A stretch of DNA of 64,000 nt from Paenibacillus taichungensis (GTDB lineage Bacteria; Bacillota; Bacilli; Paenibacillales; Paenibacillaceae). The position numbers and the translations under genes are program-made. The DNA lies in contig NZ_JABMCC010000115.1 of NCBI RefSeq assembly GCF_013359905.1, positions 496,001-560,000 of the forward strand. The letters are read 5' to 3'. The notes beneath the pieces were generated by a model that was not told the origin of the DNA, made no database searches, and worked only from the letters and a program-made list of their open reading frames with translations. This document shows positions 35,393 through 45,300 of the stretch, one piece after another; the first letter of the stretch is position 1; each line of letters opens with the position of its first letter.

Positions 35393-38300
35393 TGAGATCA
35401 GGTGATGAATTGGAGTTGAAAATCACGGATATTCATAAATTACAACAGCAGTTCAAAAATCCTGAGGCGACGTATCGTCCACAGCCCTTTTGGTTTCTGA
35501 ACCACAGTTTTAGCAAGCCAGAGCTAGAAAACCAAATTCAATCCATGGTTGAAGCGGGGGTTGGCGGTGTTGTATTGCATGCACGTCACGGGATGCAGGC
35601 CTCGTACCTGTCAGAAGAGTTCATGGATACGCTGGATTTCTGCACAAAAGAGTGCCAGAAGCGTGATATGGTTGTCTGGCTGTATGATGAGGACAATTGG
35701 CCGAGCGGAACACTGGGAGGTAAACTGACCAGGCAGTATCCCGAATATCGGATGAGATACTTGAGGGTTGAGGAACGAAGATATTTACACGATGCACAGC
35801 AGGAAATGTTATCTCTCGATTTTGCCACCTACTCTAACAATGAACTCATCGCAATTCTCGCTTATCGTGCCATCCAGCAAGAAGGGGAATGGCTGATATA
35901 TGATCAACCTGAGGATATTACAGAGTTATACGGACAGGAATGGAAGCCTGATAACGACGAGGATTATATTATACTTGCCTGCTGGTCCTGTGAAATTGCT
36001 GAAGGGATCACGTTTGCAAAAGGGTATTATCTGGACACGTTGAACCCGGAAGCCGTGCAGGCTTTCATTCAGTCGGCATACGAGCCGTTTCAGCAATTAC
36101 AGCCTCATTTCGGAGTGACCATTCAAGGTGTATTCACGGATGAACCTGGGCTCATGATCCACGACGGTTTTTTTGGAGTCGAAGCCATCCGAACGTCGGT
36201 TCAGGATGTGAATGCAACTCTGCCCGGAATCGTATTCGCTTGGACACATGGGATGGTGGAGCGGTATGAGCAGGAGAACGGATATGATCTGATTCCAAGA
36301 TTAGGCGCGTTGTTATATGGTATGGCCGATGGCAGCAGGTCTGCGAGGCAGGACTATTATGATACGATTACCCGTTGGTATGTGGAAGGTTATCATGAAG
36401 CTATTCGTTCGTGGTGTGAATCACACAGCTTGCTGTACATCGGCCATACGCTGGAAGAACCCGTCTGGGGGCAGGCTCGGTCGCAGGGTAATCAAACCCG
36501 TGTATTGCAGCAGTTCCATTATGCGGGTGTGGACTACCTAACACATGGAATCGGTACAAAGGAGAATCCACATCGTATCGTATCCGTAAAGACGGCCGCG
36601 TCTGTCGCACAGTTGGATGGGAAAAAAAGAGTTATTTGTGAGTCATTTGGTGCAAGCGGTCATGCCTATGCCATGCGACAAAGGCGGCTTGATGCCAATT
36701 TCATGGCATTTTTGGGTGTTAATTTATTTATCCCGCATGCATTTTACTATTCATTTGCAGGGTATCGGAAAACGGATTTTCCACCTACGGAATTCAAGCA
36801 TGCACCGCATTGGCCACATTATCGGACTTTTGCCGATTATCTTGGTCGGTTGAGTGTACTGGGTTCTTCCACGAAGCGGACACCTGAAGTACTTCTGTTA
36901 TCACCGATCCACACGGTATATGAGCATATGTTCTTATCCGGTGAATCGAACCAGCATCCAGCTGCGGATCAACTGTTTTCATTATTGTCAGACCGCATGC
37001 TGCGCAGCTCTATTGATTACGATTATGTGGATGAGTGTCAGCTCAGGGAGGCGAAGATTACTCATGCTGGAGGATATCAGTTTAACGGAGTACTAAACGA
37101 ATATTCGATTTTGATTTTGCCGGAAATTACGGTCATGTCTGTAGATATCGCAAAACAGCTTGTGACCTTTGTAAACCGTGGTGGAACGCTTATAGCGGTT
37201 GGGGCAATTCCTTGTGATAGTAAGCGACAGCGCCAAGATCCGGAATTACGGAAGTATATGAACGAACTATATGGCTCCGATCCTCAGCCAGGGGAATTAC
37301 AAGCGATTGGCAAAGGGTACAGCCTATTCTATTCCATGAAAAACACAGCTCATAACGACACACTTATGAACTTTTGTGTTCAGTTAAGAGAGTTAACGAC
37401 ATCATCACCAGCCATTGCCTGGAAACAGATCGAGGGGCAAGCTGAGGATCTCATTAGCGTTGAACGCAAAATTGAAGATCATGTGCACACATGGCTGATG
37501 AACTGGTCGGAGCAGCCCGTGACCATTCAACTCCATCAGAAACCTGTGAAAGACCACATAGAAGAACAGATGGAAGAATGGAACTTGGAAAACGGGGATA
37601 TAAACCCGTTGAGTCAAGATGCTGTTCTAACATTTGTACCGGGAGAGCTTCGGGTTCTATCCGTTAGACCGGATCATGTACCTGATCCGCTTCACACTGA
37701 AGATTCGACGCATCCCAAACCGCAAGAGCCTATAAATCATAAAGTGCAACATACCACCGATGTGTTGGTACTAGGTGATCCTTGGCAGTTTCAGACCGTC
37801 GAACCCAATGTGCTTGTGTTAGATCAGTGGAAGGTCACATTGAATGACCGTCAGTCCAGAATGAATGCAACGATGCCAGGCCAAGTCAACACGTACCGGA
37901 CAACATTTGTCGTAACAGAAGAATGGATCGAGCTTGTGAAATCACAGCGAGATGCAGTCTATTTAAACGAACCTGGAAATGAGCAGATCTTCACGATCGA
38001 GCTAATCCTTGACGATATCGAGCAAAAAATCCCATCCCATATTGGTTTCCTCCAACGCAGACGTAATGTTGAAATCTTTATTAATGGAATACGGATGGAA
38101 GCACTCCAGCCTTCACTGTGGCAAGATACTCATTACGCTGGTGTGGATATTACCGAACATCTGGTGAAAGGCGAGAATGAGCTTGAAGTTCTCACGGTTT
38201 CATTGCTGGAACCTATGCCAGCCATTTCATTTCCTGCTTATCTGGTTGGTTCATTTGCTATACAAAATCAGACTACATTAACCATTGAACCTGAACAAAT

Positions 38301-38637
38301 GACTGGGGTTTGGAATGTTGAAGGTTATCCTTTCTATTCGGGAGCAGGAGTGTACTCACAGCAAGTGAATTTGTCTGGTATCAGCTTGAATACGGCCAAT
38401 GAAATTTGGCTGGAAGCGGAAGACATTAGAGAGACGGCTTGCCTGTACGTGAATGGGGAGCAGGTTGGCATCCGGTTATGGCCACCCTATCATTGGAACG
38501 TCACGTCTTACATGCTGCCAGGTAATAATGTAATCGACATTCATGTGGCTAATACACTGGAGAATCTATACGGAAAGTCTTCACTACCTTCGGGCATGAA
38601 TGGGCAGGTAAAACTTGTAACTAAAATATTAAAATAA
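35389..38637 (+). CDS. GH106-like glycoside hydrolase, cytoplasmic
   Basis: A 1082-residue protein related to the alpha-L-rhamnosidase family GH106. It has the barrel start RPQPFWFLNHSFSKPELENQI, VVWLYDEDNWPSGTLGG, the likely catalytic stretch GVFTDEPGLM (about 243-252), and the block VICESFGASGHAY. A Rossmann-like part (about 490-600) and C-terminal beta-sandwich domains (about 860-1082) follow. No signal peptide is seen. The family contains many members of unknown specificity, so rhamnose is not assured. It is translationally coupled to the glutaminase-like gene (ATGA) and ends the operon; a terminator follows 56 bases later. Confidence 0.82.
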   Translation: MMRSGDELELKITDIHKLQQQFKNPEATYRPQPFWFLNHSFSKPELENQIQSMVEAGVGGVVLHARHGMQASYLSEEFMDTLDFCTKECQKRDMVVWLYDEDNWPSGTLGGKLTRQYPEYRMRYLRVEERRYLHDAQQEMLSLDFATYSNNELIAILAYRAIQQEGEWLIYDQPEDITELYGQEWKPDNDEDYIILACWSCEIAEGITFAKGYYLDTLNPEAVQAFIQSAYEPFQQLQPHFGVTIQGVFTDEPGLMIHDGFFGVEAIRTSVQDVNATLPGIVFAWTHGMVERYEQENGYDLIPRLGALLYGMADGSRSARQDYYDTITRWYVEGYHEAIRSWCESHSLLYIGHTLEEPVWGQARSQGNQTRVLQQFHYAGVDYLTHGIGTKENPHRIVSVKTAASVAQLDGKKRVICESFGASGHAYAMRQRRLDANFMAFLGVNLFIPHAFYYSFAGYRKTDFPPTEFKHAPHWPHYRTFADYLGRLSVLGSSTKRTPEVLLLSPIHTVYEHMFLSGESNQHPAADQLFSLLSDRMLRSSIDYDYVDECQLREAKITHAGGYQFNGVLNEYSILILPEITVMSVDIAKQLVTFVNRGGTLIAVGAIPCDSKRQRQDPELRKYMNELYGSDPQPGELQAIGKGYSLFYSMKNTAHNDTLMNFCVQLRELTTSSPAIAWKQIEGQAEDLISVERKIEDHVHTWLMNWSEQPVTIQLHQKPVKDHIEEQMEEWNLENGDINPLSQDAVLTFVPGELRVLSVRPDHVPDPLHTEDSTHPKPQEPINHKVQHTTDVLVLGDPWQFQTVEPNVLVLDQWKVTLNDRQSRMNATMPGQVNTYRTTFVVTEEWIELVKSQRDAVYLNEPGNEQIFTIELILDDIEQKIPSHIGFLQRRRNVEIFINGIRMEALQPSLWQDTHYAGVDITEHLVKGENELEVLTVSLLEPMPAISFPAYLVGSFAIQNQTTLTIEPEQMTGVWNVEGYPFYSGAGVYSQQVNLSGISLNTANEIWLEAEDIRETACLYVNGEQVGIRLWPPYHWNVTSYMLPGNNVIDIHVANTLENLYGKSSLPSGMNGQVKLVTKILK

Positions 38638-38693
38638 TGCACGATTCAGGTTTAGGGTTTGGATTCGTCGGGGAAGAATATGAACACATTAAA

Positions 38694-38717
38694 GTCGCCA
38701 AATTGGCGGCTTTTTTT
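38694..38717 (+). terminator. Rho-independent terminator of the glycan operon
   Basis: GTCGCC (38694-38699) and GGCGGC (38705-38710) with loop AAATT and seven T residues. Confidence 0.87.
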
Positions 38718-38807
38718 GCATTGAAACAAAAAGACTGAGCTTTACTTCGCTAGAAATAATTATATTTGAACCGAGTTATTCATCAAATGATAAGACCTCA
38801 CACGTAA

Positions 38808-38821
38808 TGAAAGCGATTTAA
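38808..38821. promoter_or_regulatory. cre-like site (CcpA) upstream of the PTS gene
   Basis: TGAAAGCGATTTAA matches 13 of 14 positions of TGWAANCGNTNWCA. It lies 73 bases before the PTS start, in the promoter zone. Confidence 0.55.
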
Positions 38822-38834
38822 AATTGTATTGAAG

Positions 38835-38875
38835 AAAACCATTTTCATAATTATTATGTAAATGAAAATAGTTTT
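38835..38875. promoter_or_regulatory. long inverted repeat, probable RpiR operator for the PTS-nanE operon
   Basis: AAAACCATTTTCAT (38835-38848) and ATGAAAATAGTTTT (38862-38875) are inverted copies (13 of 14) separated by 13 bases. The block ends 18 bases before the GTG start. A related sequence lies upstream of the rpiR-type gene (42171-42197), which supports it as that regulator's binding site. Confidence 0.6.
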
Positions 38876-38893
38876 AGAGAGGTGGATATCACT

Positions 38894-40468
38894 GTGAAGC
38901 AATATTTTGAGAAGGCTCAGAAGTTTGGTAAATCGTTTATGCTTCCTATTGCTGTTTTACCAGCGGCGGGTCTATTACTGGGGATTGGAGGGGCTTTGTC
39001 CAACGCCAATACGATTAACTCGTACCCATTTTTGCAGATCACATGGTTGCAGCAAGTGTTTACGGTGATGAGCAGTGCAGGAAGTATTGTGTTTGATAAT
39101 TTGGCATTAATCTTTGCTATTGGTGTGGCTGTTGGACTCGCTAGAGCGGACAAAGGTACAGCAGGATTGGCAGCTGGACTTGCCTATCTGGTCATGAATG
39201 CATCGATCAATGCGATGCTGGTCAATTCGGGTAAACTTGCCGCGGATCATTTGGCTAGTGCTGGTCAAGGTATGGTACTTGGAATCCAAACCTTGCAAAC
39301 TGGTGTACTCGGAGGGATTGTTGTCGGGTTGGTTACCGCATGGCTTCATAATCGGTACAACAAAATAGAACTTCCTCAATTCTTAGGGTTCTTTGGAGGT
39401 TCACGTTTCATTCCTATCGTTTCATCTTTTGCGGCCATCTTTATTGGTATTGCTTTGTTCTTGATCTGGCCAACCATCCAGCTCGGCATAACGCAGCTTG
39501 GAGGTTTGGTCGATAGAACTGGGTATATCGGAACACTGTTATACGGATTTATTTTACGGATGCTGGGTCCACTTGGGTTGCACCACATCTTTTATCTGCC
39601 TTTCTGGCAGACGGGAGTTGGAGGAACAATGGAGGTTGCGGGAAAAGTTTACGAAGGAACACAGAATATTTTCTTTGCTCAACTGGGAGACCCTGCAACC
39701 GAGAAGTTTTTCTCGGGTACATCCCGATTTATGTCAGGACGTTTTATCACGATGATGTTTGGTTTGCTCGGTGCGGCACTCGCTATTTATCATACGGCCA
39801 AGCCTGAACGTAAAAAAGTAGTTGGCGGATTGATGTTGTCTGCGGCACTCACTTCGTTCTTGACAGGAATTACGGAGCCTTTGGAATTCTCATTCCTGTT
39901 TGTTGCTCCAATCCTGTATGTCATTCACGCCGTATTTGATGGATTGGCATTTATGCTTTCACATATTTTTGAGATTACAATCGGTCAGACTTTTTCAGGT
40001 GGATTAATCGACTTTATCTTATTCGGGATACTTCAGGGTAATGCCAAAACGAACTGGATTATCGTTCCCATCATCGGTGTGGTCTGGTTCTTCCTTTATT
40101 ACTTCACCTTCCGAATCTTAATCGTGAAGCTCAATTTAAAAACTTCGGGACGTGAGGAAGAGGTAATATCAGAGCCAGACGCCAAAACGCAAAGTCAGCA
40201 GTCTATTACACCCGCATCAACGAAAGGTGAAGAACGCTCCATCGCTATTCTGAATGGACTTGGCGGTGCAGACAATATTAACGAATTGGATTGCTGTGCA
40301 ACACGGCTTCGTGTATCCGTGAAGGATATCGAGAAGGTTCAAAAGGATGCGCTTACAGCTACGGGAGCCAAAGGGGTAGTACTTGTCGGTAACGGAGTGC
40401 AGGTTATTTATGGCCCTCAGGTTACCGTAATCAAAAATGAAATCGAAGAAATTATGGAAACGGAGTAA
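38894..40468 (+). CDS. PTS EIICB transporter, glucose/N-acetylglucosamine superfamily
   Basis: A 524-residue sugar phosphotransferase permease. The EIIC membrane part (about 1-420) starts with FGKSFMLPIAVLPAAGLLLG and includes the substrate block LTGITEPLEFSFLFVAP. A linker (about 425-455) and the EIIB domain follow, with the phosphorylated Cys468 in LDCCATRLRV. No EIIA domain is attached, so it must borrow one. The start is GTG 38894, 8 bases after GAGAGGTGG; a GTG at 38882 lies inside that site. nanE follows 5 bases after the stop, so the product is probably N-acetylmannosamine-6-phosphate, pointing to ManNAc (or a related amino sugar) as substrate. Confidence 0.92.
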   Translation: MKQYFEKAQKFGKSFMLPIAVLPAAGLLLGIGGALSNANTINSYPFLQITWLQQVFTVMSSAGSIVFDNLALIFAIGVAVGLARADKGTAGLAAGLAYLVMNASINAMLVNSGKLAADHLASAGQGMVLGIQTLQTGVLGGIVVGLVTAWLHNRYNKIELPQFLGFFGGSRFIPIVSSFAAIFIGIALFLIWPTIQLGITQLGGLVDRTGYIGTLLYGFILRMLGPLGLHHIFYLPFWQTGVGGTMEVAGKVYEGTQNIFFAQLGDPATEKFFSGTSRFMSGRFITMMFGLLGAALAIYHTAKPERKKVVGGLMLSAALTSFLTGITEPLEFSFLFVAPILYVIHAVFDGLAFMLSHIFEITIGQTFSGGLIDFILFGILQGNAKTNWIIVPIIGVVWFFLYYFTFRILIVKLNLKTSGREEEVISEPDAKTQSQQSITPASTKGEERSIAILNGLGGADNINELDCCATRLRVSVKDIEKVQKDALTATGAKGVVLVGNGVQVIYGPQVTVIKNEIEEIMETE

Positions 40469-40473
40469 TTGCA

Positions 40474-41199
40474 ATGAATGTAGATAAATTAGATAACTTA
40501 GGTTTACAAGGTGGTCTCGTTGTATCATGTCAGGCTTTGGAGCACGAGCCACTTCATAGTTCGCTGATTATGGGACGCATGGCAGTCGCGGCAAAAGAGG
40601 GGGGAGCGATCGGTATTCGTGCGAATACTGCTGTAGATGTGAAAGAGATCAAAGAACAGGTTGATCTTCCCGTCATAGGTATTGTGAAAAGAAACTACGG
40701 AACCAATCCCGTATTTATTACACCAACGATCTTGGAAGTGGATGAACTTGCCGAGGTCCATGCAGAGATTGTTGCGGTTGATGCCACTTTGCGTGCACGG
40801 CCGGACGGTAAATCACTGGATGAATTCGTACATGAAATTCGCACCAAACATCCTCAACTTCTATTAATGGGGGATATTGCAACGAAAGAGGAAGCCGTTA
40901 ATGCAGAACGACTTGGTTTTGACCTGATCTCCTCTACATTGGTCGGATATACAGAGGAGACAGCAGGAATTAAACTGTATGATAATCAATTTGCAGCCTT
41001 GAAAGAAATTCTAACTAGCGTACAAACGCCTGTTGTTGCGGAAGGGAATATCATGACCCCGGAGATGGCAGCAACGTGTCTGGAAGCTGGAGTCTATTGT
41101 GTCGTTGTTGGTGGAGCCATTACGCGTCCTCAACAAATTACGGAGCGTTTTGTCTCTGAAATTGCCAAATTGAAAAAAACTTCTCCTTCTGTCCTATAA
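40474..41199 (+). CDS. nanE: N-acetylmannosamine-6-phosphate 2-epimerase
   Basis: A 241-residue TIM-barrel enzyme that turns ManNAc-6-P into GlcNAc-6-P, the entry to the NagA/NagB route. The signature is LQGGLVVSCQALEHEPLHSS, then GGAIGIRANTAVDVKEIK. The catalytic Lys is in IGIVKRNY, and the late block is VVAEGNIMTPEMAATCLEAG. No nanA (sialic acid lyase), nanK or nag genes are beside it. With a PTS in front, the phosphate is already on the sugar, so a kinase is not needed. It is co-transcribed with the PTS gene (5-base gap). The ribosome site is weak (ACGGAG). Confidence 0.95.
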   Translation: MNVDKLDNLGLQGGLVVSCQALEHEPLHSSLIMGRMAVAAKEGGAIGIRANTAVDVKEIKEQVDLPVIGIVKRNYGTNPVFITPTILEVDELAEVHAEIVAVDATLRARPDGKSLDEFVHEIRTKHPQLLLMGDIATKEEAVNAERLGFDLISSTLVGYTEETAGIKLYDNQFAALKEILTSVQTPVVAEGNIMTPEMAATCLEAGVYCVVVGGAITRPQQITERFVSEIAKLKKTSPSVL

Positions 41200-41214
41200 A
41201 AAAGAGAAGTTAAC

Positions 41215-41243
41215 AAACAGCCAACGAATCAAGTTGGCTGTTT
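41215..41243. terminator. bidirectional terminator between nanE and the RpiR-type gene
   Basis: AAACAGCCAAC (41215-41225) pairs perfectly with GTTGGCTGTTT (41233-41243) around GAATCAA. It touches the 3' end of the minus-strand regulator gene and can serve both. Confidence 0.8.
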
Positions 41244-41245
41244 GG

Positions 41246-42049
41246 TTATTCAGCAGAATATAGAGCTTTTAACGTTTGCTGCCGCGCACTAAGTAAATGT
41301 TCATCCTCAAGTAATAGCAGTGAAATCACATCCAGGATGTAAATAATGGCCAACTGGCTGTTGATGAAGTTCACATCTCCGGTTCGCCCGATATCCGGTG
41401 TGAAAATGCACAAATCCGAGATTTCGGAGAGGGGGGTATGATCAAAATTAGTAATTCCAACAACTTTGCTTCCTCTTTTTTTGGCAGCATTTAATGCATC
41501 ACTGACTTCTAAGGTTCGTCCTGAATTGGATAAACCAATAACCAGATCATCTTCCCCCAAAAGAGAAGCACTCATGATCATCATGTGTGAATCCGTCACC
41601 GCATCAATGACGATATCCATCCGCATTAGTCTGTATTTGAACTCCAGAGCAGATAAACCTGAACTTCCCAAACCATACACATAGATTCTGCGAGCTTTTT
41701 TTATGTACTGGACCACTTGTTCGATTCTGTCTGTATCCAGCATTTCTGCGGTTGCGTTGATGATATCATTGTGGATCTGCTGTGTTCTTATAAAGAAATC
41801 CGTTTGATTGCGGGGTTGATCCACTTCACGGTTAAGTCGAATTTTAAAATCTACAAAGGTAGAACAACCTACTTTTTTACAAAATCGAGTAATGGTTGAC
41901 ATGGAAGCATTGGTGTAAGCAGCCAAATCCCTAATATTAATATTATTAATGGATGATTTATTACGCATCACATAATCAGCTATTTCCTTTTCTTTCGCTG
42001 AAAAACGTTGATATTCAAGCTGCAGCATGTCAATGACACTGGATGACAT
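41246..42049 (-). CDS. RpiR/MurR-family regulator of amino-sugar genes
   Basis: A 267-residue regulator. An N-terminal RpiR helix-turn-helix (1-78: FSAKEKEIADYVM..., RDLAAYTNASMSTITRFCKKVG) is followed by a SIS sugar-phosphate-binding domain (about 110-240: IYVYGLGSSGLSALEFKYRLMR, LVIGLSNSGRTLEV). It faces the PTS-nanE operon across a shared terminator and probably responds to ManNAc-6-P or GlcNAc-6-P. The start at 42049 follows AAAGGGGA. A longer frame reaches 42163, but its first 38 residues look non-coding and have no ribosome site. Confidence 0.9.
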   Translation of the reverse strand: MSSSVIDMLQLEYQRFSAKEKEIADYVMRNKSSINNINIRDLAAYTNASMSTITRFCKKVGCSTFVDFKIRLNREVDQPRNQTDFFIRTQQIHNDIINATAEMLDTDRIEQVVQYIKKARRIYVYGLGSSGLSALEFKYRLMRMDIVIDAVTDSHMMIMSASLLGEDDLVIGLSNSGRTLEVSDALNAAKKRGSKVVGITNFDHTPLSEISDLCIFTPDIGRTGDVNFINSQLAIIYILDVISLLLLEDEHLLSARQQTLKALYSAE

Positions 42050-42170
42050 TATGATTCCCCTTTCCCAGAACATGTTAACTTTTGTATAGTCTATCCTCAT
42101 TAGTCTACTTCCTAAAAGCCAATTCATCAAACCTTTAAAAATAGTCTGTATATTTTGATCCAAATAGGAG

Positions 42171-42197
42171 GAAAACCATATTAATTATTATGTTAAC
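42171..42197. promoter_or_regulatory. second RpiR-type operator candidate, upstream of the regulator gene
   Basis: GAAAACCATATTAATTATTA and the following TGTTAAC repeat the left half and spacer of the PTS operator (GAAAACCAT, then AATTATTATGT) with a 3-base gap. Its place about 120 bases before the minus-strand regulator gene suggests autoregulation. Confidence 0.45.
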
Positions 42198-42238
42198 TAA
42201 AAACATTGTCCATATTATAAGTCAAATAAATGTAAGAG

Positions 42239-42266
42239 TTTACATAAGTTTTACTTCCCGCTAACC
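42239..42266 (+). promoter_or_regulatory. possible PHO boxes in front of the surface phosphoesterase gene
   Basis: TTTACA (42239), TTTACT (42250) and CTAACC (42261) stand at exact 11-base intervals, the layout of PhoP sites in Bacillus (TTAACA-like hexamers with 5-base gaps). A -10 candidate TATGCT lies at 42287. A phosphatase gene behind such boxes would be switched on by phosphate starvation. The third repeat is poor. TGTAAGAGTTTACA (42231-42244) also matches 13 of 14 of a cre site, so CcpA is an alternative reader. Confidence 0.45.
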
Positions 42267-42346
42267 GGATGCTGATCTTCCCTTGTTATGCTAGGCCTGT
42301 TTGGATTTACATAAGCCAACCAATCATACATACAAAGGAGAGAATT

Positions 42347-45300
42347 ATGATCAGTCACCTCTACAAAAAGATGTTATCCATCCTGTTATCGATTGCTTTG
42401 ATATTCGGATGGCTTGCGGGATTTGGGGGAGTTAATTCAGCCCAAGCCGCATCATTGTCTGAGCCTGAGATGCTGTTAGAGCGTAATGCCAATTGGCATT
42501 ATTTCGATCAGGGTCAGGATCTACAAGCGGAATGGCGCGCTTCATACGATGATTCGTCCTGGAATTTAGGACAGGCTCCATTTGGTTACAAAGACAACGG
42601 TAATGGCGTAAGCACTTCCTATTTTGGATCACTCAAAACGGAAGTCAGCTACGGTCTGGACAAAAAAAATAAACCCCGCACAACCTATTTCCGGACAAAC
42701 CTAACCGTTAACAAAGATCAAATTGACGGTTACGGGCAAATTCTTGGCACATTCGGTATTGATGACGGTGCAGTGATCTATGTGAATGGTGTGGAAGTCA
42801 TTCGTTTTGGCATGCCGGATGGAGAGATTGTGTACTCTACTCAAGCAACCTCAAATAAGGACTTGCCGGTTATGTATGAGAATATCGACCTCACTGCGCC
42901 GATGAAAGCCAATTTACGTGATGGCTCAAACGAAATTGCGGTCGAAGTACATCAACAGAGCGACAGCAGCTCTGACCTGTATTTTGACATGGAGCTTAAA
43001 GCCTTGGCTAATGCGCCATCGCTGGATATCAGCAAAGTAACGGTTACCTTCTATGGAGATGCAACAAGTAGCAAAGGCTTCACTTGGTATACGCCTCTTG
43101 CATCTGCACAGAGCACTGTTCAAGTGGTGCCGAACCAAAGAGGCGTTGTCGACTTCAGTCTGGCCCAGAGTTTCAATGGGCATGCAACCATAGCTTCCAA
43201 CTCCCCGGGAGAAATGGTGCATAAGGCGGAAGCGACAGGCCTTTCCCCTGACACTTCTTATTCTTTCCGTGTTGGTGATCAGGATCTGGGCCTATGGAGT
43301 GAGGTTGGAACGTTCAAAACGGCTCCGGTTGATGGAGCATTTACCTTTATTGACCTGACGGATACACAAGCGAAGGAAGAGGATGAGGCGATCCTGTCCG
43401 GCTCTACTCTGTCCAAAGCACTCGCGACTGTTCCAAATGCTGAATTTGTCGTCCATAACGGAGACGTTGTGGAGAATGGCACTTCAGAGCAAGAATGGAA
43501 TTGGCTGCTTGGTCATTCGCAAGCCAGTCTTATGAACACGACCATTGCACCATCTGCTGGCAATCATGAGAATAAAAATTATGCGTTCTACGAGCATTTT
43601 AATGTGAAGCAGCCAGACGGTGCTGCAACGGTAACAGGCGCATATTATTCGTATAATTACAGCAAAGCTCATTTTATCGTATTGAACTCCAACGAGGATT
43701 CATCGGACTACGCCAACTTCTCGAATGAGCAAGTCGCATGGATGAAGCAGGATGTAGCGGAAGCAAAAGCCGCAGGAGCCAAGTGGATTATCGTTAATAT
43801 TCATAAAGGCCCGTATACGACATCGAATCACGCCACGGATAGCGACATTATTGGTGCAAACGGGGAACGAAAAAAAATCGCCCCGCTCATGAACGAACTG
43901 GGGATTGATCTGGTCCTTCAGGGACATGACCATATCTATGCACGGACGAAGCCGATCAAGAGCGATGGTACCGCTGAAGATGTGTCCAAAATAACGGAGA
44001 CCTTCAATGGACAGAGTATCGAATACGCGGTCCAACCGGATGGAACCATTTATATGATTCCTGCTACCGCCGGGGCCAAAGTATACTTCAAAAACGTAAA
44101 ACCAGAACTTGGTGAAGCGTACTTCAGCTTGTTCGAGCGTGCGGAAGAAAACCACTCACGGCAATATGGCGACACCACGAGCGCAGCCAGAGGGCAGGTT
44201 CAGAACTTCGTTTCATTGACTATTGACGGAGACAAGCTGTCCGCCGTAACGTATGAGATTGACCAAAATAAGAATGCAGAACCATTTGTCGTGGACACGT
44301 TCGGGATTATCAAGGAATCGGATACAGTTCCTGTTCCAGAACAGGTAAACAAGGTAACGGTAACGTTCCATGGAGATCCTACCAAGAGCAAGGGGTTCAC
44401 GTGGTACACTTCCGATCAAGTAACGAATAGCGACCTTCAGGTTGTAGAGAAAACAGCGGCAACACCTGATTTCACGCAAGCCAAATCGGTTCAAGGGCGC
44501 TCTGCAAAAGCTGCGAATGCTCCTACAGAACTGATGCACAAAGCAGAAGTGACAGATCTGAAAGCTAATACAACTTATTATTTCCGTGTAGGGGATGCTT
44601 CCCAGCAAGTATGGAGCGAGACAGGTACCTTCCGTACAGCACCGGAGAAAGGCAAATTCACTTTCATTGATCTGGCGGATACACAAGCGAAGGAAGAGGA
44701 TGAGGCAATTCTATCCTCTGAGACATTGGCCAAAGCATTGGCTACAGTACCGGATGCACAATTTGTCGTTCATAACGGGGATATCGTGGATACTGGTGTG
44801 AAAGAGGAACAGTGGAACTGGCTGCTAGGGCATTCGCAAGAAAGCCTCTTAAATACAACCATCGTTCCGTCCGCAGGGAACCATGAGGACAAGAATTATG
44901 CGTTTATCGATCATTTCAACATCCAGTCACCGGTGAATTCCGCTACGGAGACGGGAGCTTACTATTCTTATAATTACAGCAATGCGCATTTTGTTGTGTT
45001 GAACTCCAATGAGGATTCGGATGAGTATGACAACTTCTCATTAGAGCAAGTCGAGTGGCTGAAGAAAGATGTTCAGGCTGCCAAGAAGAATGGATCCCAG
45101 TGGATAATCGTTAACATTCACAAAGGGCCGTACACGACGTCAAATCACGCAACGGATTCGGACATCATGGGAGCAAACGGTGTACGTACCAAGATTGCAC
45201 CGATCATGGCGGAGCTTGGCATCGATTTTGTACTCCAGGGACATGATCACATCTATGCCCGCACAAAACCGATTGATCAGCAGGGGAAAGCGCGTCAGCC

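Noticed and set aside
42050..42163. N-terminal 38-residue extension of the RpiR protein
   Set aside because: No ribosome site, non-family sequence, and it would run through the probable promoter region. The ATG at 42049 gives a normal RpiR protein.
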